This document shows positions 1 to 8,612 of a DNA stretch of 64,000 nt, one piece after another; within the stretch, counting starts at the first letter, position 1; each line of letters starts with the position of its first letter. The stretch is from Tabrizicola sp. (lineage in GTDB: Bacteria > Pseudomonadota > Alphaproteobacteria > Rhodobacterales > Rhodobacteraceae), in assembly GCF_030373185.1 (NCBI RefSeq), contig NZ_JAUCZH010000005.1, forward strand, positions 186,001 to 250,000, read 5' to 3'. The position numbers were made by a program, and so were the translations under genes. The notes beneath the pieces are model-generated. The model was given only the letters and a program-made list of their open reading frames with translations. It made no database searches and was not told the origin of the DNA.

Positions 1-2
1 TG

Positions 3-884
3 CCTGACGACGCGATCCCGGATACTGGCCGGGACGTTCAATGCGCGAATTGCGGACATGCGTGGTTCCAGATGCGCGCAAGGCCTGCTGCGGCTGCGGA
101 GGCGGTTGCCGCTGTCACCCAACCAACGCCAGACCCGGTTGCAGACCCGTTGCCGCAAGCCGTCGCGTCCTTGGACGCCAAGCCTGAGGGCGACGCACCA
201 AAGACCGAACCAGCGCAGCCGGAAGCGGTTTCGACGGAAGAATCGTCCGAGGATGAGGATCTGCCCCGGACATCACCTGTCGAAGCGGAAATCCGGTCAG
301 AGCCAGAGCCTGAAACCGCGCCTGCCGCCAATGCTGGCGCGCCCGCCGAAGATGAAGCCGGGGCAAGGAAGCCTGCCGCCTATGCGGTCGATGATGGCGT
401 TCTTGCAATCCTGCGCGAAGAGGCAGAGCGCGAGGCGATCGCGCGGAGGGTCGAGGCGATCCCGCTGGAAACCCAACCCGGGCTCGGGATTGATTCAGCC
501 ATGCCGGGCGCGCCGCCGATTGCAGGTGCCATGTCTGGCACCGATACAGATGTCGGCGCAAAGCCGGCCGCCCGGCGCGATCTGTTGCCGGATGTCGAAG
601 AGATCAACTCGACCTTGCGCCCGTCAGAGGTTGCCACGGACGAAGCGGCAAGCGCAGCTCTGGCTGCGGAACAGGACGGGCGCAGCGGCTTTCGCAGCGG
701 CTTTCTGCTGGTCATGGCTCTCGCGATCCTTGGTGCGGCTGTCTATATCGGGGCGCCTCGGCTTTCTGCCGCAGTCCCCTCGCTTGCCAAGCCCTTGGCG
801 GCCTATGTTGGTGCGGTTGATGGTCTGCGGCTGAACCTGGACGGATTGATGCGGTCCGCCACCATCGCAATCAACGGCGAGTAG
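3..884 (+). CDS. Zinc-ribbon membrane protein, 5' end cut by window
   Basis: The frame is open from base 3 and ends at a TAG at 882-884, so the true start lies before the window. The first visible residues contain CANCGHAWFQ, the second half of an MJ0042-type zinc ribbon, whose first CxxC would lie upstream. A long acidic, Ala/Pro/Glu-rich linker of about 200 residues follows. Near the C-terminus there is one hydrophobic segment (GFLLVMALAILGAAVYIGA) and then a short tail. This N-terminal zinc ribbon, disordered linker and single helix arrangement is common in alphaproteobacterial proteins of unknown role. It may be a membrane-anchored regulator or scaffold, but nothing here fixes the function. 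Confidence 0.75.
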   Translation, partial: PDDAIPDTGRDVQCANCGHAWFQMRARPAAAAEAVAAVTQPTPDPVADPLPQAVASLDAKPEGDAPKTEPAQPEAVSTEESSEDEDLPRTSPVEAEIRSEPEPETAPAANAGAPAEDEAGARKPAAYAVDDGVLAILREEAEREAIARRVEAIPLETQPGLGIDSAMPGAPPIAGAMSGTDTDVGAKPAARRDLLPDVEEINSTLRPSEVATDEAASAALAAEQDGRSGFRSGFLLVMALAILGAAVYIGAPRLSAAVPSLAKPLAAYVGAVDGLRLNLDGLMRSATIAINGE

Positions 885-968
885 GCTCTGGACTGACCAA
901 ATCGGCTTGCTCCTCGGCTGGCAGGCCTTTATCCCTGCTGGCCAAGCCATCGCCCGCGAGGAGCCGCC

Positions 969-2702
969 ATGACCAACCAGCGTTTCGACAAGTCCAAGCT
1001 TCCCAGCCGTCACGTGACCGAAGGGCCGGCGCGCGCGCCGCACCGCAGCTATTTCTACGCGATGGGGATCACGGAAGAAGAGATCCACCAGCCCTGGGTT
1101 GGCGTCGCGACCTGCTGGAACGAAGCAGCGCCTTGCAACATCGCGCTGAACCGTCAGGCGCAGATCGTCAAGCACGGCGTCAAGAAGGGTGGCGGCACCC
1201 CGCGTGAGTTCACCACCATCACCGTGACCGATGGCATCGCAATGGGACATGAAGGCATGCGGTCGTCGCTGGCCTCGCGCGATGCGATTGCCGATACGGT
1301 GGAACTGACGATGCGCGGCCACTGCTATGACGCGCTGGTCGGTCTGGCGGGCTGCGACAAATCCCTTCCGGGGATGATGATGGCGATGGTTCGCCTCAAC
1401 GTGCCTTCGGTCTTCATCTATGGCGGATCAATCCTGCCGGGCCGCTACAAGGGGCAGGACATCACCGTTCAGGACATGTTCGAAGCCGTCGGCAAGGTTC
1501 AGGCCGGCAACATGTCGGAAGCGGAACTTGACATCATGGAACGGGTTGCCTGTCCGTCCTCGGGTGCCTGCGGGGCGCAGTATACCGCCAACACCATGGC
1601 CTGCGTGTCCGAAGCCATCGGCCTTGCGCTGCTGAATTCCTCTGGCGCCCCCGCGCCCTATGAAAGCCGCGACCAGTATGGCGAGGCGTCGGGCGTGTCG
1701 GTCATGACCCTGATCGAAAAGAATATCCGCGCGCGTGATGTCGTGACCCGCAAGTCGCTGGAAAACGCCGCCCGCGTGGTGGGTTGCACCGGTGGCAGCA
1801 CCAACGCCGCGCTGCATCTGCCCGCCATCGCGCATGAGGCGGGCATCGATTTCGACCTTTTTGACGTGGCCGCGATCATGAAGGACACGCCCTATTTCGT
1901 CGACCTTCGCCCGGGCGGGAAATATGTGGCCAAAGACCTTTACGAGGTTGGCGGTGTGGCCGTGGTGATGAAGGAACTGGCGAAAGAGGGGCTTTTGCAC
2001 CTTGATTGCATGACCGCCAGCGGCAAGACGCTGGGCGAGTCGCTGGAGGAAATCCAGGGCGATGCCGATGGCAGGGTGATCTATCACATCAACTCGCCCA
2101 TCACTAAAACCGGGGGCGTCGTTGCGCTCAAGGGCAACGTGGCACCGGATGGGGCGATCGTGAAGGTTGCCGGGATGACGCCGGAAGAGCAGGTCTTTTC
2201 TGGCCCGGCCCGCGTCTTTGAATGTGAGGAAGAGGCGTTCGAAGCCGTCAAGAAGCGCGAATACAAGGAAGGCGAGGTGATCGTCATCCGCAATGAAGGC
2301 CCGGCCGGTGGCCCGGGGATGCGCGAAATGCTTTCGACCACGGCGGCACTGTCGGGTCAGGGCATGGGCAAGAAGGTGGCCCTGATCACCGACGGTCGTT
2401 TCTCTGGCGCGACCCGTGGCTTCTGCGTTGGCCACGTTGGCCCGGAGGCCGCGCATGGCGGTCCGATTGCCCTTTTGCAGAACGGCGACATCATCACCCT
2501 GAACGCCATCACCGGAGAGCTTTCGGTGAACGTGTCGGATGAGGAAATGGCCAAGCGGCGCGCCGATTGGAAAGGCCCGCGCAAGACGGCCTATACCTCT
2601 GGTGCCGTTCATAAATTTGCCAAACTGGTGGGCGGCGCGCGCTGGGGGGCGGTGACGCATCCGGGGGCGAAGGCCGAAAGCCACGTCTACATGGACCAGT
2701 AA
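969..2702 (+). CDS. ilvD: Dihydroxy-acid dehydratase
   Basis: 577 residues, the usual length for the IlvD/EDD family. The enzyme dehydrates 2,3-dihydroxyisovalerate and 2,3-dihydroxy-3-methylvalerate to the 2-keto acids that precede valine, leucine and isoleucine. Cys56, Cys129 (in AGCDKSLPG) and Cys201 (in [13 protein letters not shown]) match the three iron-sulfur ligands of the family. The [16 protein letters not shown] and [11 protein letters not shown] motifs are also present. GAGGAGCC lies just before the ATG. The next gene begins 9 bases downstream, so the two may be co-transcribed. leuC and leuD of the same amino acid pathways lie near the other end of the window, not next to it. Confidence 0.97.
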   Translation: MTNQRFDKSKLPSRHVTEGPARAPHRSYFYAMGITEEEIHQPWVGVATCWNEAAPCNIALNRQAQIVKHGVKKGGGTPREFTTITVTDGIAMGHEGMRSSLASRDAIADTVELTMRGHCYDALVGLAGCDKSLPGMMMAMVRLNVPSVFIYGGSILPGRYKGQDITVQDMFEAVGKVQAGNMSEAELDIMERVACPSSGACGAQYTANTMACVSEAIGLALLNSSGAPAPYESRDQYGEASGVSVMTLIEKNIRARDVVTRKSLENAARVVGCTGGSTNAALHLPAIAHEAGIDFDLFDVAAIMKDTPYFVDLRPGGKYVAKDLYEVGGVAVVMKELAKEGLLHLDCMTASGKTLGESLEEIQGDADGRVIYHINSPITKTGGVVALKGNVAPDGAIVKVAGMTPEEQVFSGPARVFECEEEAFEAVKKREYKEGEVIVIRNEGPAGGPGMREMLSTTAALSGQGMGKKVALITDGRFSGATRGFCVGHVGPEAAHGGPIALLQNGDIITLNAITGELSVNVSDEEMAKRRADWKGPRKTAYTSGAVHKFAKLVGGARWGAVTHPGAKAESHVYMDQ

Positions 2703-2711
2703 GCCAAGGCC

Positions 2712-3485
2712 ATGGCCCGGCGCCTTTCGCAGATTCTGGACCAGTGGCGCCTGCGCAAGGTGCAGGACCACTGGTCAAGGGTTGCCGATACCTCCGGGGC
2801 AATGGACCCTTTCGCCCTCCGCGCCTTGCGGGCAGAGGCTTGGGCGATGCGGCGGCAGATTGATCGGGTGCTGCATGTCGCCGACCACCGCCTTGCGGTT
2901 TCCGCCCCGGGCGCTGGCTTGCCGCGTGCGCCGTTGGGGACCGATTGGGCATGGCGACCCGACGTCTGGCGCGGCCCGATCCCGACGCCCGGTGCCGTGG
3001 CCAAGGATGCGCGCACGGCGATCAGCAATGATCTGGCGGCCTATCATGATTGCCCCTTGGGCGAGGTGGTTCTGCGCCAGATCCGCAATACGGCCGAACC
3101 CGACCGCGCGCCCTTCGGCCTGACGCTGGATGTATTCGGCTTCCGTGGATCCTTTCTGTCACTTGCGGTCTCGCTGCCCGAAGCGGCGGTGTCTGGCCTA
3201 AAGGCCCGGCATCTGATCCGTGTGGATGCGCTGATCGATTGTGATCGGCCAGTCCGGGGGTTTGTCCGGCTGAACATCAAGCATGGGCCGAACATCGAAC
3301 AGATGGTCAGCGCACTTGCCCCGGACGGGCGCGAAAAACTGGTGGAATTCGACCTCGCCTATGCCGGGATCGATGAGGCGCGGGTCGAACGGGCGTGGCT
3401 TGACCTGATCCTGAATGACGCTGCGATGACCCGCATTACCTTGCGCGACCTTGCGGTAAGCCGCCGTCCGCGTGCTGAAATCTGA
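2712..3485 (+). CDS. DUF6478-like conserved protein
   Basis: 257 residues with no signal peptide or membrane segment. It has an Arg/Trp-rich helical N-terminus (ILDQWRLRKVQDHW) and a mixed, probably beta-rich C-terminal half. It resembles a Rhodobacterales-restricted family that I believe is catalogued as DUF6478, but I cannot verify this here. It starts 9 bases after ilvD and ends 8 bases before the next small gene, so the three may form one transcript. No catalytic motif is apparent and no function is proposed. Confidence 0.75.
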   Translation: MARRLSQILDQWRLRKVQDHWSRVADTSGAMDPFALRALRAEAWAMRRQIDRVLHVADHRLAVSAPGAGLPRAPLGTDWAWRPDVWRGPIPTPGAVAKDARTAISNDLAAYHDCPLGEVVLRQIRNTAEPDRAPFGLTLDVFGFRGSFLSLAVSLPEAAVSGLKARHLIRVDALIDCDRPVRGFVRLNIKHGPNIEQMVSALAPDGREKLVEFDLAYAGIDEARVERAWLDLILNDAAMTRITLRDLAVSRRPRAEI

Positions 3486-3493
3486 GGGCCAAG

Positions 3494-3874
3494 ATGACTG
3501 ATCAGACTGGCGTCACCCTGATCCAGACCCGCATCGCCGGGGGCGTCTGGGAGGGTTTGCTTGCAGGGGCCGAGGGGAATGCCCCCGCGCTTGAAGCCCG
3601 GCATCAGGACCGGGCCTTGGATGGGGTCGAACTGGTGGCCATTGCCGGCAAACCGGGCAGCTTTGCCGTGCGCGTGCCGATCCCGGCTTCGGTCCTGTGC
3701 GAAGGGGTGCAGACCGTGCTGCTGCATGTCGGCGGCAAGTTTCTGGGACAATTCACCGTGATTTCCGGCGTTCCGCTGGAAGAAGACCTGCGTGCTGAGA
3801 TCAGCCTGCTGCGCGCCGAACTTGACCTGCTCAAACGGGCCTTTCAGCGCCATTGCGCCGAAAAACTGCGCTAG
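3494..3874 (+). CDS. Small conserved hypothetical protein with C-terminal coiled coil
   Basis: 126 residues. The body looks beta-rich (TRIAGGVWEGLLAG, FAVRVPIPASVL). The last ~30 residues (EEDLRAEISLLRAELDLLKR) form a likely amphipathic helix or short coiled coil that could mediate oligomerisation. It follows the DUF6478-like gene by 8 bases, in the same direction. I do not recognise the family. The frame uses typical high-GC third positions, which supports it being a real gene. Confidence 0.65.
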   Translation: MTDQTGVTLIQTRIAGGVWEGLLAGAEGNAPALEARHQDRALDGVELVAIAGKPGSFAVRVPIPASVLCEGVQTVLLHVGGKFLGQFTVISGVPLEEDLRAEISLLRAELDLLKRAFQRHCAEKLR

Positions 3875-3900
3875 GGTCTGCCCTGCCCGTCCAAGATTGG

Positions 3901-4710
3901 TCACCCCCAGGTCGGGTGAAACCTGCCTGCCGGTGACGATGTGAAAATCTCGCATCCCGTCGCGGTGACACCGACCGAATGTTCAAACTGTGCCGAAAGC
4001 GACTTGTCGCGGGTCACGGCTGTCCAGTCGTCGGCCAGCACCTTCGTCTCCGGGCGTCCAAGGTTCACCATCGGCTCGATGGTGAAGAACATGCCCTCCT
4101 CCAGCACCGGACCGGACCCCGGACGACCATAATGCAGCACGTTCGGCGGGGCATGGAAAACACGCCCAAGCCCGTGGCCGCAGAAATCGCGCACCACCGA
4201 CATGCGCTGGGCTTCGACATAAGACTGGATCGCATGACCGATGTCGCCAAAGGTGTTGCCCGGCTTTACCGCCGCAATGCCCCGCATCAGGCCTTCGTGG
4301 GTAACCTCGATCAGCCGTGCGGCCTTGCGCGGCAACGCGCCGGCCACATACATCCGGCTGGTGTCGCCAAACCAGCCATCGACGATCACCGTCACATCGA
4401 CATTCAGGATGTCGCCGTCAGCCAGCAGCTTTGGTCCCGGAATCCCGTGGCAGACCACATGGTTGACCGAAATGCACGAGGCGTGCCGATAACCCTTGTA
4501 GCCAATCGTGGCCGAGGTGACACCGCGCCGCTTGATCTCATCGGTGATGAAATCGTCGATTGCGGCGGTTGTCGTGCCGGGGACCACCAGCGGGGCCACC
4601 GAGTCAAGAATTTCAGCGGCGACGCGACCTGCGGCACGCATGCCCGCGAAATCCGCGTCCTCGTAGATGCGGATGCCGTCCTTTGTGATCCTTGCGCGCA
4701 ACTCGTCCAA
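3901..4710 (-). CDS. map: Methionine aminopeptidase type I
   Basis: Removes the initiator methionine from nascent proteins. From a TTG codon at 4710-4708 the protein is 269 residues and begins MDELRARITKDGIRIY. AAGGAG sits 7 bases before the TTG, whereas the upstream in-frame extension (about 100 codons) does not look like family sequence. The family metal-binding blocks are visible: DVTVIVDGWFGDTSRMY (two Asp), HGLGRVFH (His), and the Glu residues in FFTIEP and in the C-terminal FEHSVGVT. It is convergent with the small hypothetical gene and divergent from the CinA-like gene. Confidence 0.95.
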   Translation of the reverse strand: MDELRARITKDGIRIYEDADFAGMRAAGRVAAEILDSVAPLVVPGTTTAAIDDFITDEIKRRGVTSATIGYKGYRHASCISVNHVVCHGIPGPKLLADGDILNVDVTVIVDGWFGDTSRMYVAGALPRKAARLIEVTHEGLMRGIAAVKPGNTFGDIGHAIQSYVEAQRMSVVRDFCGHGLGRVFHAPPNVLHYGRPGSGPVLEEGMFFTIEPMVNLGRPETKVLADDWTAVTRDKSLSAQFEHSVGVTATGCEIFTSSPAGRFHPTWG

Positions 4711-4829
4711 TGCGGGTCTCCTTCCGGCCCTATTTAGGCATCTCGTGCGGGATTGGCCAGAGGCGCGGGGTTTGAAAGCCTGGGCCGCAGGGCTATACCC
4801 GCAGATGTGAAGCAGGGAGTGCAGATGCC

Positions 4830-5549
4830 ATGACCAATCCAACCGCGGCCATGCTGGTGATCGGCGATGAAATCCTGTCGGGCCGGACCCGTGATTCGAA
4901 CATGCACCACCTGGCGCAGGAACTGACCCGGATCGGCATTTCGCTGCGCGAAGTGCGGGTCGTGGCCGATGTGCATGACGAGATTGTCGCCGCACTGCGG
5001 GCGCTGTCACCCGCCTTTACCCATGTCTTCACCAGCGGCGGCATCGGGCCGACGCATGATGACATCACCGCCGATGCCGTGGCTGCGGCGCTGCGGGCAA
5101 AGATCGGCCAGCGCGCCGATGCGATGGCGCTGCTGCAAGCCCATTACGACCGCGCGGGCCTGCCTTTCAACGAAGCTCGGCAGCGCATGGCGCGCATCCC
5201 CGAAGGCGCCACGCTGATCGACAATCCGGTGTCCATTGCCCCCGGCTTCACGCTGGGGAATGTGCATGTCATGGCGGGGGTGCCGAACATCTTTCAGGCC
5301 ATGGTCGCCAGCGTGTTGCCGAAGCTGACCGGAGGGCCGCCGCTCCTGAGCCAGTCCCTGCGCGTCGCAAGGGGCGAGGGTGAGATCGCCGGCCCATTTG
5401 GGGCGCTGGCGGCCGAATATCCTGATCTGTCGATGGGGTCTTACCCGTTCCTGCAAAACGGCGCGCATGGCACCAATCTGGTGATCCGCGGCACCGATCC
5501 GGCGCGGGTGGACGAGGCGATGGTCCGTCTGACCCGGCTTTTCGGATGA
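4830..5549 (+). CDS. CinA-like molybdopterin-binding-domain protein
   Basis: 239 residues matching the N-terminal MoaB/MogA-like domain of competence/damage-inducible protein A. Visible motifs are VIGDEILSGRTRDSN at the start, the central TSGGIGPTHDDIT nucleotide/molybdopterin-binding loop, and MAGVPNIFQAM. The C-terminal nicotinamide-nucleotide amidase (PncC-type) domain of full-length CinA is absent, as in many alphaproteobacterial short versions. The biochemical role of this short form is not settled; pyrophosphatase activity on nucleotide cofactors is one possibility. Its stop overlaps the start of the next gene (ATGA). Confidence 0.85.
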   Translation: MTNPTAAMLVIGDEILSGRTRDSNMHHLAQELTRIGISLREVRVVADVHDEIVAALRALSPAFTHVFTSGGIGPTHDDITADAVAAALRAKIGQRADAMALLQAHYDRAGLPFNEARQRMARIPEGATLIDNPVSIAPGFTLGNVHVMAGVPNIFQAMVASVLPKLTGGPPLLSQSLRVARGEGEIAGPFGALAAEYPDLSMGSYPFLQNGAHGTNLVIRGTDPARVDEAMVRLTRLFG

Positions 5550-6241
5550 CCCCCGACCAGCTTGCCACCGTGATGGAGGCGACATGGCCCCCCGCACGCC
5601 TTTGGCGCGACGGACCCTTTGCGCTGCGCGACGGGGCGGGCGGTGGAAAACGGGTGTCTGCGGCAAGTGTCGCGGGCGACTGGACCGATGCCGATCTTGC
5701 AGCGCTTGAGGCCGGGATGGCCCAGCCACTGGTCATGGTTGGTGCCGAAGATCAACGCCTTGATGCGGCGCTTGCGGCGCGGGGCTGGCTGATTGTCGAC
5801 CCGGTTGTCGCCTATGCCGCCCCGGTTGCGGCGCTGATGGCCGATCTGCCGCCCCTTGCGGCCTTCCCGCACTGGCCGCCGTTGCAGATTGCCCGCACGA
5901 TCTGGGATGACGCTGGAATCGGCTCGGCGCGCCTTCGGGTGATGGACCGGGTGACGGGCGCGAAGACTGCACTTCTGGCCCGTATGGGTGACCGCCCTGC
6001 CGGGGTTGCCTTTGCCGCCTGCCATGGTTCCGACGCGATGCTGCATGCGCTGGAGGTGCGTCCAGCCTTTCGCCGTCAGGGCGTGGGCGAGGTTCTGTTG
6101 CGCGCCGCTGCCAACTGGGCGGCTGCCGCAGGGGCCGATCGGCTGTCGCTGGTGGTAACCGCGCGGAACATGGCTGCCCGCGCGCTCTACGCTCGCCTTG
6201 GGATGCAAGTTGTGGGACAGTATCATTACCGAATGAAATGA
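5546..6241 (+). CDS. GNAT-family N-acetyltransferase
   Basis: 231 residues. The C-terminal ~100 residues carry the GNAT fold signature: LEVRPAFRRQGVGEVLLRAA (acetyl-CoA pyrophosphate loop, R-x-x-G-x-G/A type) followed by LSLVVTARNMAARALYARLGM, the usual last helix. The N-terminal ~120 residues are less conserved and may bind the substrate. The gene overlaps the CinA-like gene by 4 bases, so translation is probably coupled. The acceptor is unknown. Confidence 0.85.
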   Translation: MTPDQLATVMEATWPPARLWRDGPFALRDGAGGGKRVSAASVAGDWTDADLAALEAGMAQPLVMVGAEDQRLDAALAARGWLIVDPVVAYAAPVAALMADLPPLAAFPHWPPLQIARTIWDDAGIGSARLRVMDRVTGAKTALLARMGDRPAGVAFAACHGSDAMLHALEVRPAFRRQGVGEVLLRAAANWAAAAGADRLSLVVTARNMAARALYARLGMQVVGQYHYRMK

Positions 6242-6262
6242 TCGCGGAAAGCGGCCCGGGCA

Positions 6263-7216
6263 GTGCGGCACACGAACACACTGGCGTTATCCCTGATCTG
6301 GGCCTTTCTGGCCCTGCCCGCCCATGCCCTGACGCTTGATCTGCCGGCCAAGGTCATCGCTGAAGAACGGCGCAGCGCCCTGCCGGGAAGCTATGCGCTG
6401 CCACTGGCCCCGTTCGACGGAATCGGCGTGCCAGCGCGGCAGGTCGAGGGCGCATTGGACCAGCGGGCCTTTCAGCTTGAAGCTCCGGGAAAGACGACCC
6501 TTGCGGTGATGGCCCCCCTGCGGGATCAGGTGGTGGCGGCGGGCTATACCATCCTGTTCGAATGCGAGACCCGGGCTTGTGGCGGGTTTGACTTCCGGTT
6601 CGCAACCGAGGTGATTCCCGAACCGGAGATGCACGTCGACATTGGCGACTACCGCTTTCTGTCGGCCGAAAAGGACGGCGAGGCGGTGTCGATTCTCGTC
6701 AGCCGCTCGATCTATTCCGCATTTGTCCAGATTACCCGGGTGACTGCCGCGCCCATTGCCGAGGTGCCGGTGCAAGCTGTTGTCAGTCTTGACGACCCTG
6801 CGCTTTCGGGCGGGTTTGATGCGAGGCCTGTCGGCGATGCCAACATCGGAATTGCCCTTGATGAACGCGGCAGCGCGGTGCTGGAGGATCTGGTCTTCGC
6901 CAGCGGTGCAGCGGCCTTGGCGGATGGGGACTATGCTTCGCTTGCTGCTGTGGCGGGCTGGCTCAAGGCCAACCCGAACGCAACCATCGCGCTGGTCGGC
7001 CACACCGATGCTTCGGGAAGCCTGGCGGCCAACATCGCGCTGTCGGAACGCCGGGCCACGGCTGTCGCGCAAGCGCTGATCGAGATCCACGGTGTCGACC
7101 GCGCGCGCATTTCAGCCGAAGGCGTGGGCTTTCTGGCCCCCCGCGCCACCAATCAGACCGAAGACGGCCGACAGAAAAATCGACGGGTCGAGGTCATAGT
7201 GACCTCGACCCGCTAG
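6263..7216 (+). CDS. OmpA-family outer membrane/periplasmic protein
   Basis: 317 residues starting at GTG. An N-terminal signal peptide (TLALSLIWAFLALPAHA) is followed by ~180 residues of unassigned beta-rich sequence and a C-terminal OmpA peptidoglycan-binding domain (about 205-317). That domain shows VGHTDASGSLAANIALSERRA and the closing NRRVEVIV. It probably anchors the outer membrane or a periplasmic complex to the cell wall. The start is not certain: no strong ribosome site is present, but the GTG gives a complete signal peptide. Confidence 0.88.
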   Translation: MRHTNTLALSLIWAFLALPAHALTLDLPAKVIAEERRSALPGSYALPLAPFDGIGVPARQVEGALDQRAFQLEAPGKTTLAVMAPLRDQVVAAGYTILFECETRACGGFDFRFATEVIPEPEMHVDIGDYRFLSAEKDGEAVSILVSRSIYSAFVQITRVTAAPIAEVPVQAVVSLDDPALSGGFDARPVGDANIGIALDERGSAVLEDLVFASGAAALADGDYASLAAVAGWLKANPNATIALVGHTDASGSLAANIALSERRATAVAQALIEIHGVDRARISAEGVGFLAPRATNQTEDGRQKNRRVEVIVTSTR

Positions 7217-7242
7217 CAGGCCGCTGAGGGGGACGCGGCCTG
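7217..7242. terminator. Hairpin between convergent ompA-like and lysR genes
   Basis: A perfect 8-bp stem CAGGCCGC / GCGGCCTG with a 10-base loop fills the 31-bp gap between two convergent genes. There is no clear T-run on either side, so it may be a weak or bidirectional terminator. Confidence 0.5.
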
Positions 7243-7247
7243 AAGGC

Positions 7248-8153
7248 CTACCAGTTTTCGGGGCCTTTTTCGGTGTAGCGCTTGGCCAGAAAGTCGATGA
7301 AGGCGCGGACCTTGGGTTGGGTGAAGCGGCCCGGCGGATAGACTGCGTAAATGCCCAGCGTTTCCAACGGCAGACCGGGAATCGCTTCCTCCACCAACCC
7401 TTGCCGCATTGCGTCAGCGTAAAGGAAGCTGGGCAGGTAGGCGATACCAAGGCCAGAAATCGCGGCGTTCAGCAAGGATTGCCCGTCATTCACGGTAAGC
7501 CAGCCAACCGACCGCACCTGCCGCTTTTCGCCTGACGGGGCGGTAATCTTCCAGACATTGCCATTGGCCTGATTGGAATAGTGCAGAAGCTTGTGGTCGT
7601 TCAGATCGTCGATCTTCTGCGGCCTCCCGAATTTCTGGAAATAGGCCGGCGCACCGATCATCCGCTTGGTCGTCTCGGTCAGCTTGCGGGCGCGAAGACT
7701 GCTGTCTTCCAGATCGCCGACGCGGATGGCCATGTCGAAGCCTTCGCTGATCAGTTCCACATAGCGGTTGTTCAGGACCATGTTGACTGTGATGTCGGGA
7801 TATTCGAGCAGGAAGTCCCCAAGGATCGGTGACAGAAGGTTGACCCCGAAATCAGTGGCAACCGATACACGCAACAACCCCGAAGGCGCGGACTGCATCG
7901 AGGTGACCAGCGCATCTGCCTCGCCCGCGTCGTTCAGAACACGGCGGGCGCGGTCATAATAGGCAAGGCCGATTTCTGTCGGGCTGACACGTCGGGTGGT
8001 GCGGTTCAAGAGCCGCGCGCCCAGCCGGGCCTCCAGCGCCGAGACGTGCTTTGACACCGCCGACTTGGAGATTCCCATCTTCTTGGCCGCGTCGGTGAAG
8101 CCGCCTTGATCCACGACAGTGGCGAAAGCCTCCATTTCGGTGAGTCGATCCAT
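7248..8153 (-). CDS. LysR-family transcriptional regulator (CrgA-like subgroup)
   Basis: 301 residues. The N-terminal winged helix-turn-helix (MDRLTEMEAFATVVDQGGFTDAAKKMGISKSAVSKHVSALE) is followed by a typical two-lobed effector-binding domain. The sequence resembles the large CrgA-like subgroup often found beside oxidoreductase genes. The region upstream of its start (8154 onward) has no divergent gene, so its target cannot be read from context; fadH further along is on the same strand and ends 459 bases away. Confidence 0.92.
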   Translation of the reverse strand: MDRLTEMEAFATVVDQGGFTDAAKKMGISKSAVSKHVSALEARLGARLLNRTTRRVSPTEIGLAYYDRARRVLNDAGEADALVTSMQSAPSGLLRVSVATDFGVNLLSPILGDFLLEYPDITVNMVLNNRYVELISEGFDMAIRVGDLEDSSLRARKLTETTKRMIGAPAYFQKFGRPQKIDDLNDHKLLHYSNQANGNVWKITAPSGEKRQVRSVGWLTVNDGQSLLNAAISGLGIAYLPSFLYADAMRQGLVEEAIPGLPLETLGIYAVYPPGRFTQPKVRAFIDFLAKRYTEKGPENW

Positions 8154-8612
8154 TGTTGCCCTCGTTGTGGCATCACACGCCTTATGACATTCAGGTGTCG
8201 CCGGGAAATCAGGCAGGATGGCGGCAAACGCGCGACCTATCCGGGGTATTGTCAGGGATCGTTCATGGCAGAGAAACGGCCGTGTCCGCTGAAACGCGAC
8301 AATCCATTGCCGGTAGGGGGCTGAACGACGTTCGAAAAAGGGACTATGCAGACAGTGAAGGCGTAAAATGGCGGGCTGGTACCAGATCTTGTGCGCCTTG
8401 GCATCGGGATCACGGCAGGTTGCGGTTGTTGCCCGGAATGACCCCCCATCAGCCAGTATGGCTTGCCTTTGGCTGGGCCTCAGGCCGTCAGGACGGATCT
8501 GATCGGCGACCGCATCCTTGGCATTGTTGCAAGGATAGCGGTTCCAAGGATGAGGCCGCGATCGGCTACGGCCTGACTGTTGCGCCCGTCAGGGGTGACG
8601 GATGCCCGGCAA
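8154..8612. other. 459-bp interval without a recognisable gene
   Basis: This lies between the start of the LysR gene and the stop of fadH. It contains only short open frames. One of 44 codons (8368-8502, plus strand) follows GAAGG, but it has no recognisable family and is poorly supported. The LysR promoter is presumably in the first ~100 bases. No tRNA, repeat or insertion remnant was seen. Confidence 0.5.

Noticed and set aside
1428-2771. 447-codon minus-strand frame opposite ilvD
   Set aside because: Fully covered by ilvD, with no homologue-like motifs.
8368-8502. 44-codon plus-strand frame with a GAAGG upstream, in the 459-bp gap before fadH
   Set aside because: It is short and has no recognisable family. 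It could be real but nothing else supports it.
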